From Desulfamplus sp964425195 (lineage in GTDB: Bacteria; Desulfobacterota; Desulfobacteria; Desulfobacterales; Desulfobacteraceae): a stretch of 64,000 nucleotides of DNA. Of this stretch, positions 25,079 to 33,261 are shown piece after piece. A program made the position numbers and the translations under genes. Under the pieces are notes generated by a model. It was not told the origin of the DNA, ran no database searches, and was given only the letters and a program-made list of their open reading frames with translations. The DNA lies in the NCBI GenBank assembly GCA_964425195.1, contig CAYRLG010000013.1, positions 1-64,000 on the forward strand. The letters run 5' to 3'. Every line of letters starts with the position of its first letter. Position 1 is the stretch's first letter.

Positions 25079-27403
25079 ATGCTAAAATATTTTCGTCATA
25101 GCCTTGTATCAAAACTGATTGGAGCCGTTGGGCTTACTCTTCTTATATCTATCTCGTTATGGTCATATTTTAACATTCAGACCCAGAAGATGAAGATTAT
25201 GGAGAATATAATTGCCGGTACAAATCGCCTGAGCGCAACTATAAAACTCGGCACACATTATGCCATGATGCTCAACTCTCGTGATGATATCGATCAAATT
25301 ATAAATAATATTGCTAAACTAAAAGAGATTGAAAATATAAGGATTTATAACAAAGATGGACAGATAAAATTTTCTAACCGCATTTCCGAAAAAGAGAGTA
25401 TCACAAACATAAAGGCTGAGGCATGTGATATCTGTCACCATTCTGATCCCCCATTAGTAAAACTTGAACTTTCAGAGCGCACAAGAATATTTAATTCTCC
25501 TAACGGACACAGGATGCTTGGAATTATTGAACCTATATGTAATGAGCCAGGATGTGCCACAGATGATTGCCATATCCACCCTGAAGATAAAAAGATTTTA
25601 GGTGCATTGGATGTAGTTGTTTCGCTTGAAAGTACAGATAAGGATATATTTTCTATTGAAAAGCAGATGATTACTCTTGCCCTTTGCGTTTTTTTTATCA
25701 CATCAGCTATTATTTTCATTTTTGTTATAAAATTTGTTAATGAGCCTGTTCAAAAGCTGATTGAAGGGACTCGACGAATTGCAGGAGGAGACTGCTCGGA
25801 AAAAGTGGAGATATATCAAGATGATGAAATGGGGCAGCTTGGAGAAGCTATAAACCAGATGGGAAAAAAGATAGGTGAAAAGCAGAGCGAACTAAATTCT
25901 CAAAGAGATGAGTACCAACGGCTGTTTGAACTTGTTCCATGTTTTATCACTGTGCAGGATAGAAATTTCAAATTGTTGAAATACAATCAGGATTTTGCAT
26001 TAAGTTTTAATCCAAAATCAGATGATTTCTGCTATCACGCCTACAAGGGAAGAGACAAAAAATGCGAAAACTGTCCGGTTGAAAAGACCTTTGCAGATGG
26101 AAAATCGTATTACAGTGAAGAGAGTGGCTTAAATAAAGAAGGAATGCTTACACATTGGATTGTTACAACATCTCCGATACGAAATTCAGAAGGCGAAATT
26201 GTGGCAGCAATGGAGATGTGTTTAGATATTACTCCAAGAAAACTTTTAGAGCAGAAACTCGAGAAATCTGAAAAAAAATATTATGCGATTTTTAACAACA
26301 TTCCAAATCCAGTTTTTGTATTGGATATGAAAACACTCGATATTTTAAACTGTAATGAAAGCGTGGCATCAGTATATGGATATGATAAGTACAAAATAAT
26401 TATGACCTGTTTTACTAATCTTTTCCCAGAATCTGAAAGGGTGCATTTTGAAGAAGAGATAAGAAAATCATCTTTTATAAATCGAGCACGCCAGATTTGC
26501 AGCAATGGTGATACTATTTATGTTAATATAAGAATCTCTCCTTCTGAATATGGCGATTATAAAGTTTATCTTGTAACAACAAGCGATATTACCAAAAGAT
26601 TAGAGACAGAGCAGCAGCTTATTCAGGCTGGAAAGATGGCAACATTAGGAGAGATGGCATCAGGAATTGCACATGAGCTTAATCAGCCTCTTTCTGTTAT
26701 CAAGACTGCAAGCAGCTTTATAATTAAAAAGCTCAATCAAAATGAGCAGATTGACCCAAATACTTTGGAAACAATGCTCAGAAAGGCAGACAGCAATGTT
26801 GACAGGGCAAGTAAAATCATCAACCACATGAGGCAGTTTGCCAGAAAATCTGATATGGAGCTTGAAAAGGTTCAAGTAAACGATATTTTAAAAAATGCGT
26901 TTGAGATATTTAGTCAACAGTTGAAGTTAAGAGAGATAGAGGTTGTGTGGAATCTTCAAGACAATCTCCCATTTATCAAAGCTGATCCAAGTCGTTTGGA
27001 GCAAGTCTTTATCAATCTTCTGCTCAATGCAAGAGATACTATTGAAGAGGCTCATCAATCGCAGCAGGCGTTAAGGCAGTTGTCTGTTTATGATAAATCA
27101 GAGTCAAACGATAACATTCTTGATAATCAAAATAGAGATAAAAGGATTAGCTTAACAACTAACTGTGATGCTAAACTCGTATTTGTCGAAGTCTCTGATA
27201 CAGGTGCAGGTATTCCTAAACATCTTCTCAACAAAATATTTGAGCCGTTTTTCACCACAAAAGAGGTGGGAAAAGGTACAGGGCTTGGATTATCTATAAG
27301 TTATGGAATAATCAAAGAGTGCGGCGGAGATATCCGTGTAAAATCAGAGCAGGGGAAAGGGACATGTTTTATAATGGAATTTCCTTTAGCAGAATATTTG
27401 TGA
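25079..27403 (+). CDS. Membrane sensor histidine kinase with periplasmic haem-c motifs and two PAS domains
   Basis: A 774-residue sensor kinase: TM1 about 12-30, periplasmic sensor 35-195, TM2 about 197-218, HAMP 220-272, PAS 1 about 278-388, PAS 2 about 398-505, HisKA with His532 (GIAHELNQPLS) and an HATPase with DTGAGIP and GTGLGLS. The periplasmic part has a classic haem-c motif, C116-DI-C119-H120, and a second CX4CH motif, C159-ATDD-C164-H165, both on the export side, so covalent haem and direct redox or gas sensing are likely. PAS 1 carries C318, C329 and C332 (KKCENCP), a pattern common in anaerobe PAS domains. No dedicated response regulator follows; the receiver in the HdrA-like protein, 130 bp upstream of this gene past hdrB, is a possible target. 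The ATG lacks a strong ribosome site. Confidence 0.88.
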   Translation: MLKYFRHSLVSKLIGAVGLTLLISISLWSYFNIQTQKMKIMENIIAGTNRLSATIKLGTHYAMMLNSRDDIDQIINNIAKLKEIENIRIYNKDGQIKFSNRISEKESITNIKAEACDICHHSDPPLVKLELSERTRIFNSPNGHRMLGIIEPICNEPGCATDDCHIHPEDKKILGALDVVVSLESTDKDIFSIEKQMITLALCVFFITSAIIFIFVIKFVNEPVQKLIEGTRRIAGGDCSEKVEIYQDDEMGQLGEAINQMGKKIGEKQSELNSQRDEYQRLFELVPCFITVQDRNFKLLKYNQDFALSFNPKSDDFCYHAYKGRDKKCENCPVEKTFADGKSYYSEESGLNKEGMLTHWIVTTSPIRNSEGEIVAAMEMCLDITPRKLLEQKLEKSEKKYYAIFNNIPNPVFVLDMKTLDILNCNESVASVYGYDKYKIIMTCFTNLFPESERVHFEEEIRKSSFINRARQICSNGDTIYVNIRISPSEYGDYKVYLVTTSDITKRLETEQQLIQAGKMATLGEMASGIAHELNQPLSVIKTASSFIIKKLNQNEQIDPNTLETMLRKADSNVDRASKIINHMRQFARKSDMELEKVQVNDILKNAFEIFSQQLKLREIEVVWNLQDNLPFIKADPSRLEQVFINLLLNARDTIEEAHQSQQALRQLSVYDKSESNDNILDNQNRDKRISLTTNCDAKLVFVEVSDTGAGIPKHLLNKIFEPFFTTKEVGKGTGLGLSISYGIIKECGGDIRVKSEQGKGTCFIMEFPLAEYL

Positions 27404-27428
27404 TTTTTTTAATTAAGGAGAGCTAAAT

Positions 27429-29204
27429 ATGTTATTTTTTGTAAAAAAAAGAGTGGTTATTATTGCAATAAGTTTGTTTACATTAATCTATTTTAATGCG
27501 GATGCTCAAGAAGACAATATTATTTTAACTTTAGCTTCCCCTGATACTACAATATCGTCAGGAATTTGTGCCACAGTATATGGAACAGCAGGAGCAAACC
27601 ACGTAACCATTAAAAATGGTGTAAATGCAAGATTAATAAATTTTCCCGGTAGTAATACAATCACAATCAAATCACATCAAAGTCTTTTTACTGTATCTCG
27701 TTCTGGTGCAACAGTTATTTTTGAAGGAACAGATGGCACTTATCTCAAAATGCCAGCAACACAAACAGCTCAGAGCATTATTTTTGATAATAGCGATGAT
27801 GTCAATAGCGGAGGATATTCTGATATTGGTAATTTGGTATTGAGTCTGATTATAACTTCAGGAACAATAATGCTTGGAGAGCAAATTATTGAGATAGAGC
27901 CGGCTTCAATAAAGGATAACCATAATATTCTTGAATCAAGACCAGCAAAACCACAGCTTGGGGTAAATTTTATCCGTTTTTATATGGACAATCTTCCAAT
28001 AGGAGAACCAAATATTACTACATCTTATTTACAACCAGAATGGATTTTTAGTGATTTTAAAAATATGGGCATTCATGTTTATCGTCAGTTTGTGCGTGCC
28101 GATCTGTTGTGGGATGTTATTGAGCCTCAAGATGACCAGTGGTATTTTGATGAGGCAGATGCCGTTATTCCAAATCTTGAGTTTGAACCCATAGTAACTC
28201 TATTTGCTATGCAATATGCATCTTCTACTCCTCCATGGGAGACAGATTCAGCCAATTTTCAAAAAACATTAGGAGATGAAGCAAAAGAGTATTTAGAAAA
28301 AGTGATAGAGCGTTATGGCAAATATGTTAAATATTGGGAAATTGGCAACGAGATGGATCACTGGCGAGCTTATGATCCTAATGAACCTCCTGTAACAGAG
28401 CCATACCCTAATTTAGTTCCACCATTAGATGGGTTTAACCCTCAAGAGCAAGGATTATTTTTATCTCAAGTAGCAGCTTTTATTCGTGAGCGTGATCCTG
28501 ACGCTGTTATAGTTATGCCTGGCATGAGTGGATTAGACGGCTATCAAATTAACGAGTGGTTACCCGGAATAATAGAAGGTGGTGGAGATGAGTGGTTTGA
28601 TGTGATCAACTATCACTACTATCCAGAGTGGCAGCTTTTTTCTGATAAAAGGGATTCATTACAAAAAGTTATAGACCAAAAAGGTCTTCAAGATAAATCT
28701 GTCTGGCTTACAGAGACAGGTTCAACTGCAAGTGAGAGCCTTGTAATTCGTACAAATTACCCAAACAGTTATGAATCTCAAGCCTCTGATATATTCCGCC
28801 GCATCATTCCAGCTTATGCAATGGGCGATGATTTGGTAATGTGGCACACCTACATTGATTCACCAAATTCTTTAACCAACAACTGGAGATTATATGGTGT
28901 GCGAAGTGATCAAGGAGAGCTACATCCATCTTATTTTACCCTACAGCTTTTATCTAAAAATCTGCTGCCGTTTGATAAAGTGGAGACTATCTCTGCTGAT
29001 CCTAAAGGAATTAATGCCTACAAGGTAACTACTGATTTGGATGGTATATGTTATGTTGTATGGGGAGAAGGAAATTATATAATTCCTGAAGGAGTAACAG
29101 AGAATACGAGTGTAATACCTAATCCTGATGGAAGCTATACTTGGGAGACTGTAAAAGATGGGGATGTGGTCGCTTTAACATCAGTTCCCTTATTGTTTAA
29201 GTAA
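27429..29204 (+). CDS. Secreted clan GH-A glycoside hydrolase-like protein with N-terminal beta module
   Basis: A 591-residue exported protein. A signal peptide (1-26, ending near NADAQ) is followed by the same beta module (about 35-155: GTAGANHVTIKNG, INFPGSN, TVSRSGATV, IMLGEQ) found in the 1125-residue protein at 16347. Residues 175-590 look like a TIM-barrel glycosidase of clan GH-A: acid/base E308 in EIGNEMDHW and nucleophile E429 in WLTETGS, about the spacing expected (family 5/39-like). The polysaccharide is unknown; a role in remodelling an extracellular matrix is plausible. AAGGAGAGC precedes the ATG. It begins 26 bp after the sensor kinase and 39 bp before the next receiver-kinase, so it is probably co-transcribed with signalling genes, which is odd for a glycosidase. 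Confidence 0.72.
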   Translation: MLFFVKKRVVIIAISLFTLIYFNADAQEDNIILTLASPDTTISSGICATVYGTAGANHVTIKNGVNARLINFPGSNTITIKSHQSLFTVSRSGATVIFEGTDGTYLKMPATQTAQSIIFDNSDDVNSGGYSDIGNLVLSLIITSGTIMLGEQIIEIEPASIKDNHNILESRPAKPQLGVNFIRFYMDNLPIGEPNITTSYLQPEWIFSDFKNMGIHVYRQFVRADLLWDVIEPQDDQWYFDEADAVIPNLEFEPIVTLFAMQYASSTPPWETDSANFQKTLGDEAKEYLEKVIERYGKYVKYWEIGNEMDHWRAYDPNEPPVTEPYPNLVPPLDGFNPQEQGLFLSQVAAFIRERDPDAVIVMPGMSGLDGYQINEWLPGIIEGGGDEWFDVINYHYYPEWQLFSDKRDSLQKVIDQKGLQDKSVWLTETGSTASESLVIRTNYPNSYESQASDIFRRIIPAYAMGDDLVMWHTYIDSPNSLTNNWRLYGVRSDQGELHPSYFTLQLLSKNLLPFDKVETISADPKGINAYKVTTDLDGICYVVWGEGNYIIPEGVTENTSVIPNPDGSYTWETVKDGDVVALTSVPLLFK

Positions 29205-29243
29205 TTCTTGTGGATACCTAATTATTTTAAGGAGATCCCCAAA

Positions 29244-30407
29244 ATGGGAAAAACAATCTTGCTGGCAGATGACGAAGAAGATATCAGAGATGTGGTAAGC
29301 ATAACTCTTGCTGATTTCGGCTATGATGTGGTTACAGCAGATAACGGTCAAAAAGCGTTTGAAATATTTTGCAATATAAATCCCCAGATTGTTCTTACAG
29401 ATATAAAGATGCCTGTAATGGACGGAATCTCTCTGCTTCAGAAGATAAAACGGCAGAATCCTGACGCAGAAGTTATTATGATTACAGGTCATGGCGATAT
29501 GGAGCTTGCGATCAAAAGCCTTAAAAATGAGGCAACCGATTTTATTACAAAGCCGATTAATGTTGATGCTCTTGAGATTGCACTAAAAAGGGCATCAGAT
29601 AAAATTTTTATGCGCGAAAAACTAAAAGATTACACTCAAAACCTTGAACAGCTAATAAAAGAGAAGACAGAACTTCAAGATCATCTATCTACACTGGGTC
29701 TTATGATTGGTTCTATATCACATAGCATTAAAGGGCTTTTAACAGGTCTTGACAGCGGTATTTATCTGCTTGACTCTGGATTTAAAAAAGATAAGCCAGA
29801 AAGGGTTGCAGAAGGCTGGGATATTGTCAAGCAGATGGTTGGTCGGATAAAAAAGATGATTCTTGATATTTTATTTTATGCAAAAGAGAGAGAACTTAAT
29901 ATTGAAACTGTAAATGTTGCCGATTTTGCTCAAGAGACAGCATCTCTGTTTGAGTCAAAAATTTTGAGCCAGAAAATTGAGTTTATAAAAGATTTCTCTT
30001 CTGTCTCATCAACAACATTTGAAATTGATCCTCAGTCTATCCAATCAGCTTTGATAAATATCCTTGAAAATGCTGTTGATGCTTGTGTTAAAGATAGAGC
30101 AAAAAGTGAACATAAGATTATTTTCAGCGTAAAAGAGAGTATAGCTAAGAAAGATAGCTCAAAAAGAGATGAGATTGATAAAGAAGAGCAAAAAGATATT
30201 ATATTTGAAATTTCAGACAATGGAATAGGCATGGATTCAGAGACTTTGAACAAAATTTTTACCCTGTTTTTCTCATCAAAAGGAAAAAAAGGGACCGGCT
30301 TTGGTCTTTTTATTGCCGAAAGAGTTGTCTATCAACATAATGGAAAGATTGAAGTAAAATCAACACTTGGGCATGGTACACGCTTTAGAATCAAAATTCC
30401 AAAATAA
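29244..30407 (+). CDS. Receiver domain-histidine kinase (REC-HisKA-HATPase)
   Basis: A 387-residue cytosolic hybrid with reversed order: an N-terminal receiver (LADDEEDIRDVV, phospho-acceptor in VLTDIKMPVMDG, Thr in MITGHG, Lys in ITKPIN), a coiled linker (about 115-150), then a kinase core with SHSIKGLL as H-box and an HATPase with DNGIGM and GTGFGL. I prefer the ATG at 29244, which has AAGGAG about 10 bp upstream, over an in-frame ATG 36 bp earlier. The receiver is very similar to that of the kinase at 31496-33112. Such proteins relay phosphate from an upstream kinase or are switched by receiver phosphorylation. It lies between the glycosidase-like gene and metF. Confidence 0.85.
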   Translation: MGKTILLADDEEDIRDVVSITLADFGYDVVTADNGQKAFEIFCNINPQIVLTDIKMPVMDGISLLQKIKRQNPDAEVIMITGHGDMELAIKSLKNEATDFITKPINVDALEIALKRASDKIFMREKLKDYTQNLEQLIKEKTELQDHLSTLGLMIGSISHSIKGLLTGLDSGIYLLDSGFKKDKPERVAEGWDIVKQMVGRIKKMILDILFYAKERELNIETVNVADFAQETASLFESKILSQKIEFIKDFSSVSSTTFEIDPQSIQSALINILENAVDACVKDRAKSEHKIIFSVKESIAKKDSSKRDEIDKEEQKDIIFEISDNGIGMDSETLNKIFTLFFSSKGKKGTGFGLFIAERVVYQHNGKIEVKSTLGHGTRFRIKIPK

Positions 30408-30521
30408 AAGAATGTTGATTTTTTACGATTATAAGTTATTAATTATAACTGTTTGGCGTTTTGTAATCTTAAACAAAAATTTATTTACAATTTTAAAACG
30501 GTTATGGAGAATAGTAATAGT

Positions 30522-31400
30522 ATGATAGTTAGTAATCTATATGACAGAAAAGATAAGACAGTTATTTCATTTGAGTTTTTTCCTCCAAGAGATGCAGAGG
30601 CAGAAGCTGGTTTTTACAAAGTAGTAGATGAGCTTAAATCGCTTAATCCAGATTATATGACCATGACATTTGGGGCAGGCGGTTCTACAAAAGATGGTTC
30701 ATATCAGGCTGTAAAAAAGATGATGCAGGATAAAAATCTACCCACTGTAGCCTATATTGCAGGTTATGGTTTGGGAAAAAGTGAGATAACAAATGTTCTT
30801 GACAGATATAAAGAGCTTGGTGTTGAGACTATTTTTGTTATCCGCGGAGATGAACCGAAAAACGCAGATTTTACACCTAAACCAGATAGTTTTGCTTATG
30901 CATCAGATTTAATAGCTTTTATAAAAGAGCGGTATGATTTTGATTTGGGGTGTGCTGGTTACCCAGAAGGTCATATAGATGCTCAAAGCCTTGAAAAAGA
31001 TACAGAAGTTTTGAAACTCAAAGTTGATAATGGTGCAAAATACATTGTCTCTCAATACTGCTATGATAATGAAAAATTTTTTTCATATATTGAGAGGTGC
31101 AGGGCTGCTGGAATTACAGTGCCTATAATTCCGGGTATTATGCCTGTTTATACTGTCAAACTTACCCGTATGCTGTGCAAATTGTGCGGATCATCAATAC
31201 CAGATTCAATGGAGCAGAAACTTCAAGAGTTATCAACTGCTGAGCCAAAAGATGCAGCAGCTTATGGAGTTGGATTTGCTGTAAACCAATGCAGGGAACT
31301 TCTCAAACACGGAGTTGAAGGTCTTCATTTCTACACAATGAATCGAAGCAAATCAGTAGTTGAGATTATTAACACGTTAAGAGCTGAAAAACTTTTGTAG
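30522..31400 (+). CDS. metF: 5,10-methylenetetrahydrofolate reductase (MetF)
   Basis: A 292-residue FAD enzyme that interconverts methylene-THF and methyl-THF. Family marks are E18 in SFEFFPPRD (the catalytic Glu region), TFGAGGST, FVIRGDEP and GCAGYPEGH; the length is that of the bacterial enzyme. The ATG at 30522 has GGAGA about 11 bp upstream; a longer reading from 30453 would add a poorly conserved tail. There is no metV-like zinc domain in the window. In acetogens MetF can work with HdrABC-MvhD (shown for Moorella), so its place among Hdr genes suggests coupling of methyl-branch C1 metabolism to the Hdr complex. In an acetate-oxidising sulfate reducer it would run in the oxidative direction. 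Confidence 0.9.
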   Translation: MIVSNLYDRKDKTVISFEFFPPRDAEAEAGFYKVVDELKSLNPDYMTMTFGAGGSTKDGSYQAVKKMMQDKNLPTVAYIAGYGLGKSEITNVLDRYKELGVETIFVIRGDEPKNADFTPKPDSFAYASDLIAFIKERYDFDLGCAGYPEGHIDAQSLEKDTEVLKLKVDNGAKYIVSQYCYDNEKFFSYIERCRAAGITVPIIPGIMPVYTVKLTRMLCKLCGSSIPDSMEQKLQELSTAEPKDAAAYGVGFAVNQCRELLKHGVEGLHFYTMNRSKSVVEIINTLRAEKLL

Positions 31401-31442
31401 CCTGCATATTATCAAATATTATGGTCAAATTTTCATATAAAA

Positions 31443-31469
31443 GTAGAGACGTACGGCGTGCGTCTCTAC
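31443..31469. repeat. 27-bp near-perfect palindrome between metF and a kinase gene
   Basis: GTAGAGACG (31443-31451) pairs with CGTCTCTAC (31461-31469), and the centre continues pairing with one G-T wobble, giving about 13 paired positions around a single central base. The outer GTAGAGAC/GTCTCTAC is a widespread bacterial palindromic repeat core. It may act as an attenuator after metF; no strong T-tract follows. Confidence 0.65.
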
Positions 31470-31495
31470 ATGATTAATAGAAAAAGGTTTTAATT

Positions 31496-33112
31496 ATGCC
31501 GTTTGAATGGAAAGTGCTTCTTATAGATGATGAAGAGGATATAAGAGATGTTGTATCTCTTACCCTTATAGATGCAGGGTATAAGGTTGTTACTGCTTCA
31601 AACGGCGAAGATGGCTTAAAACTGTGCACAGTTGAAAAGCCTCAGATTGTGATTACTGATATCAGGATGCCCGGCATTACCGGGCTTAAAGTTTTAGAAA
31701 TACTAAAACAGCAGTCATCTGATATTGAGGTTATTGTTATTACTGCATTCGGCGAAATCGAATTTGCGATCCGAGCGCTTCAGTTAGACGCATCTGATTT
31801 TGTAACCAAGCCCATTAATGACGAAGCCCTTCATCTTGCCCTCAAACGTGCTGCAGAGCGATATACATCTAAAAAACAGATTAAAGATTACACATCTCTT
31901 TTAGAACAGGAAAAAGTCCAGACAGCCCACGAGCTTATGAAAACAATATCATTTAAAACCAATCTTATTGAAAGCTCTATGGATGGAATTTTAGGGTGTG
32001 ATGGAACTGATACAGTTATAATATTTAACAAAAGCATGGAAGAGATGGTTGGTTTTACTCAGGCTGAAGTTGTGAGTAAAATGAGTTTAGATCAGTTTTT
32101 TCAGCCGGGAGAGTCCAGCCGTTTAAAAAAAGAGCTTGAAGGCGAAAAATATGGCGGAAAAAATCGGCTCTCACTGTTTGAAACAACACTTTTAGGGTGT
32201 GCGGGACGCAAAATACCAGTTCAAGTATCTGCAATTACCCTTTTTGAGCAGAGTCTGGATAGTGGAAATAAAACAATAGATTCTTCTAACTTCTCTCCAA
32301 CAACAAAAGAGATGTCCATGAAGAGAAACGGAGTTGTCTGTTTTTTTAGAGACCTTAGAGAGCTTCGCAAACTTGAGCGGGAAAAAGAGGATCAGGCGCA
32401 AATTCTTCATCAGGACAAAATGATGGCATTAGGAAAACTTGCAGCAAGCATGGTGCATGAGATAAATAATCCTCTTGCTGGAATCTTAAATTATAGCAGA
32501 CTTATGATACGTATATTGGGCAGAGGAGCACTGATAGAGGAAAATCGGAAGAAGTTTGAAAGATATCTTCAATTAATTGAGAGTGAAACAAATCGCTGTT
32601 CACAGATCGTATCAAGCCTTTTGACTTTTTCTCGTAAATCTCCGCCAGCGTTTGGAGATGTTTATGTGGATGAACTTATTCACAGGTGCATAATTTTAAG
32701 CCAGCATAAACTTGAGTTAAATAATATCAAACTCGAAAGCCGTATAAATTCCGATATCCCGCCTATAAAAGGAGATTTTAACCAGTTGCAGCAGTGCCTG
32801 ATCAACTTAATTTTTAATGCAGTTGATGCAATGCCTCAGGGTGGAATATTGGCTATATCTGCAAAACACGAACTAAAAGAGAGACAAGTTATCATATCTA
32901 TAAGCGATACGGGTATAGGAATTCCTCAAGAGAATTTATCCAAAATATTTGAACCTTTTTTCACCACAAAAAACAGAGAGTATGGGGTTGGCTTGGGGTT
33001 GTCCACCCTATACGGAATCATTGAAAGACATAGTGGAAAAGTTTGTGTTGAAAGCTGTGTTGGAAAGGGAACGATTTTTCATCTTATCTTTAATTCTAAA
33101 TCTCATATATAG
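31496..33112 (+). CDS. Receiver-PAS-histidine kinase
   Basis: A 538-residue cytosolic protein. The N-terminal receiver (LIDDEEDIRDVVSLTL, VITDIRMPGITG, VITAFGE, VTKPIN) closely resembles that of the kinase at 29244. A linker coil is followed by a PAS domain (about 150-275) and a kinase core with His near 321 in MVHEINNPLAG and an HATPase with DTGIGIP and VGLGLS. The PAS has no obvious cofactor motif. The ATG has only a weak AAGG site. It is the second of two receiver-first kinases and precedes the sigma-54 activator by 150 bp, which fits control of that activator or a phosphorelay with the receiver in the HdrA-like protein. Confidence 0.86.
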   Translation: MPFEWKVLLIDDEEDIRDVVSLTLIDAGYKVVTASNGEDGLKLCTVEKPQIVITDIRMPGITGLKVLEILKQQSSDIEVIVITAFGEIEFAIRALQLDASDFVTKPINDEALHLALKRAAERYTSKKQIKDYTSLLEQEKVQTAHELMKTISFKTNLIESSMDGILGCDGTDTVIIFNKSMEEMVGFTQAEVVSKMSLDQFFQPGESSRLKKELEGEKYGGKNRLSLFETTLLGCAGRKIPVQVSAITLFEQSLDSGNKTIDSSNFSPTTKEMSMKRNGVVCFFRDLRELRKLEREKEDQAQILHQDKMMALGKLAASMVHEINNPLAGILNYSRLMIRILGRGALIEENRKKFERYLQLIESETNRCSQIVSSLLTFSRKSPPAFGDVYVDELIHRCIILSQHKLELNNIKLESRINSDIPPIKGDFNQLQQCLINLIFNAVDAMPQGGILAISAKHELKERQVIISISDTGIGIPQENLSKIFEPFFTTKNREYGVGLGLSTLYGIIERHSGKVCVESCVGKGTIFHLIFNSKSHI

Positions 33113-33261
33113 CTCTACTACATAATTTGTAAAATCTAATATCTATGGGAAGCATCAATGTAGTAAACATAAAGTTGATTTTTTTTACAAATGAACTGGG
33201 AATGCTATAGCATATTATAAAAAACTAACTCACTCTTTAAAGAGTTATTTATAATACTTTA

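Noticed and set aside
25500..25570. Multihaem cytochrome gene
   Set aside because: The two haem-c motifs lie inside the sensor kinase's periplasmic loop; there is no separate cytochrome frame.
33197..33212. Sigma-54 promoter of the activator gene (TGGGAATGCTATAGCA)
   Set aside because: Spacing is right but both halves deviate from consensus, so I do not list it as a feature.
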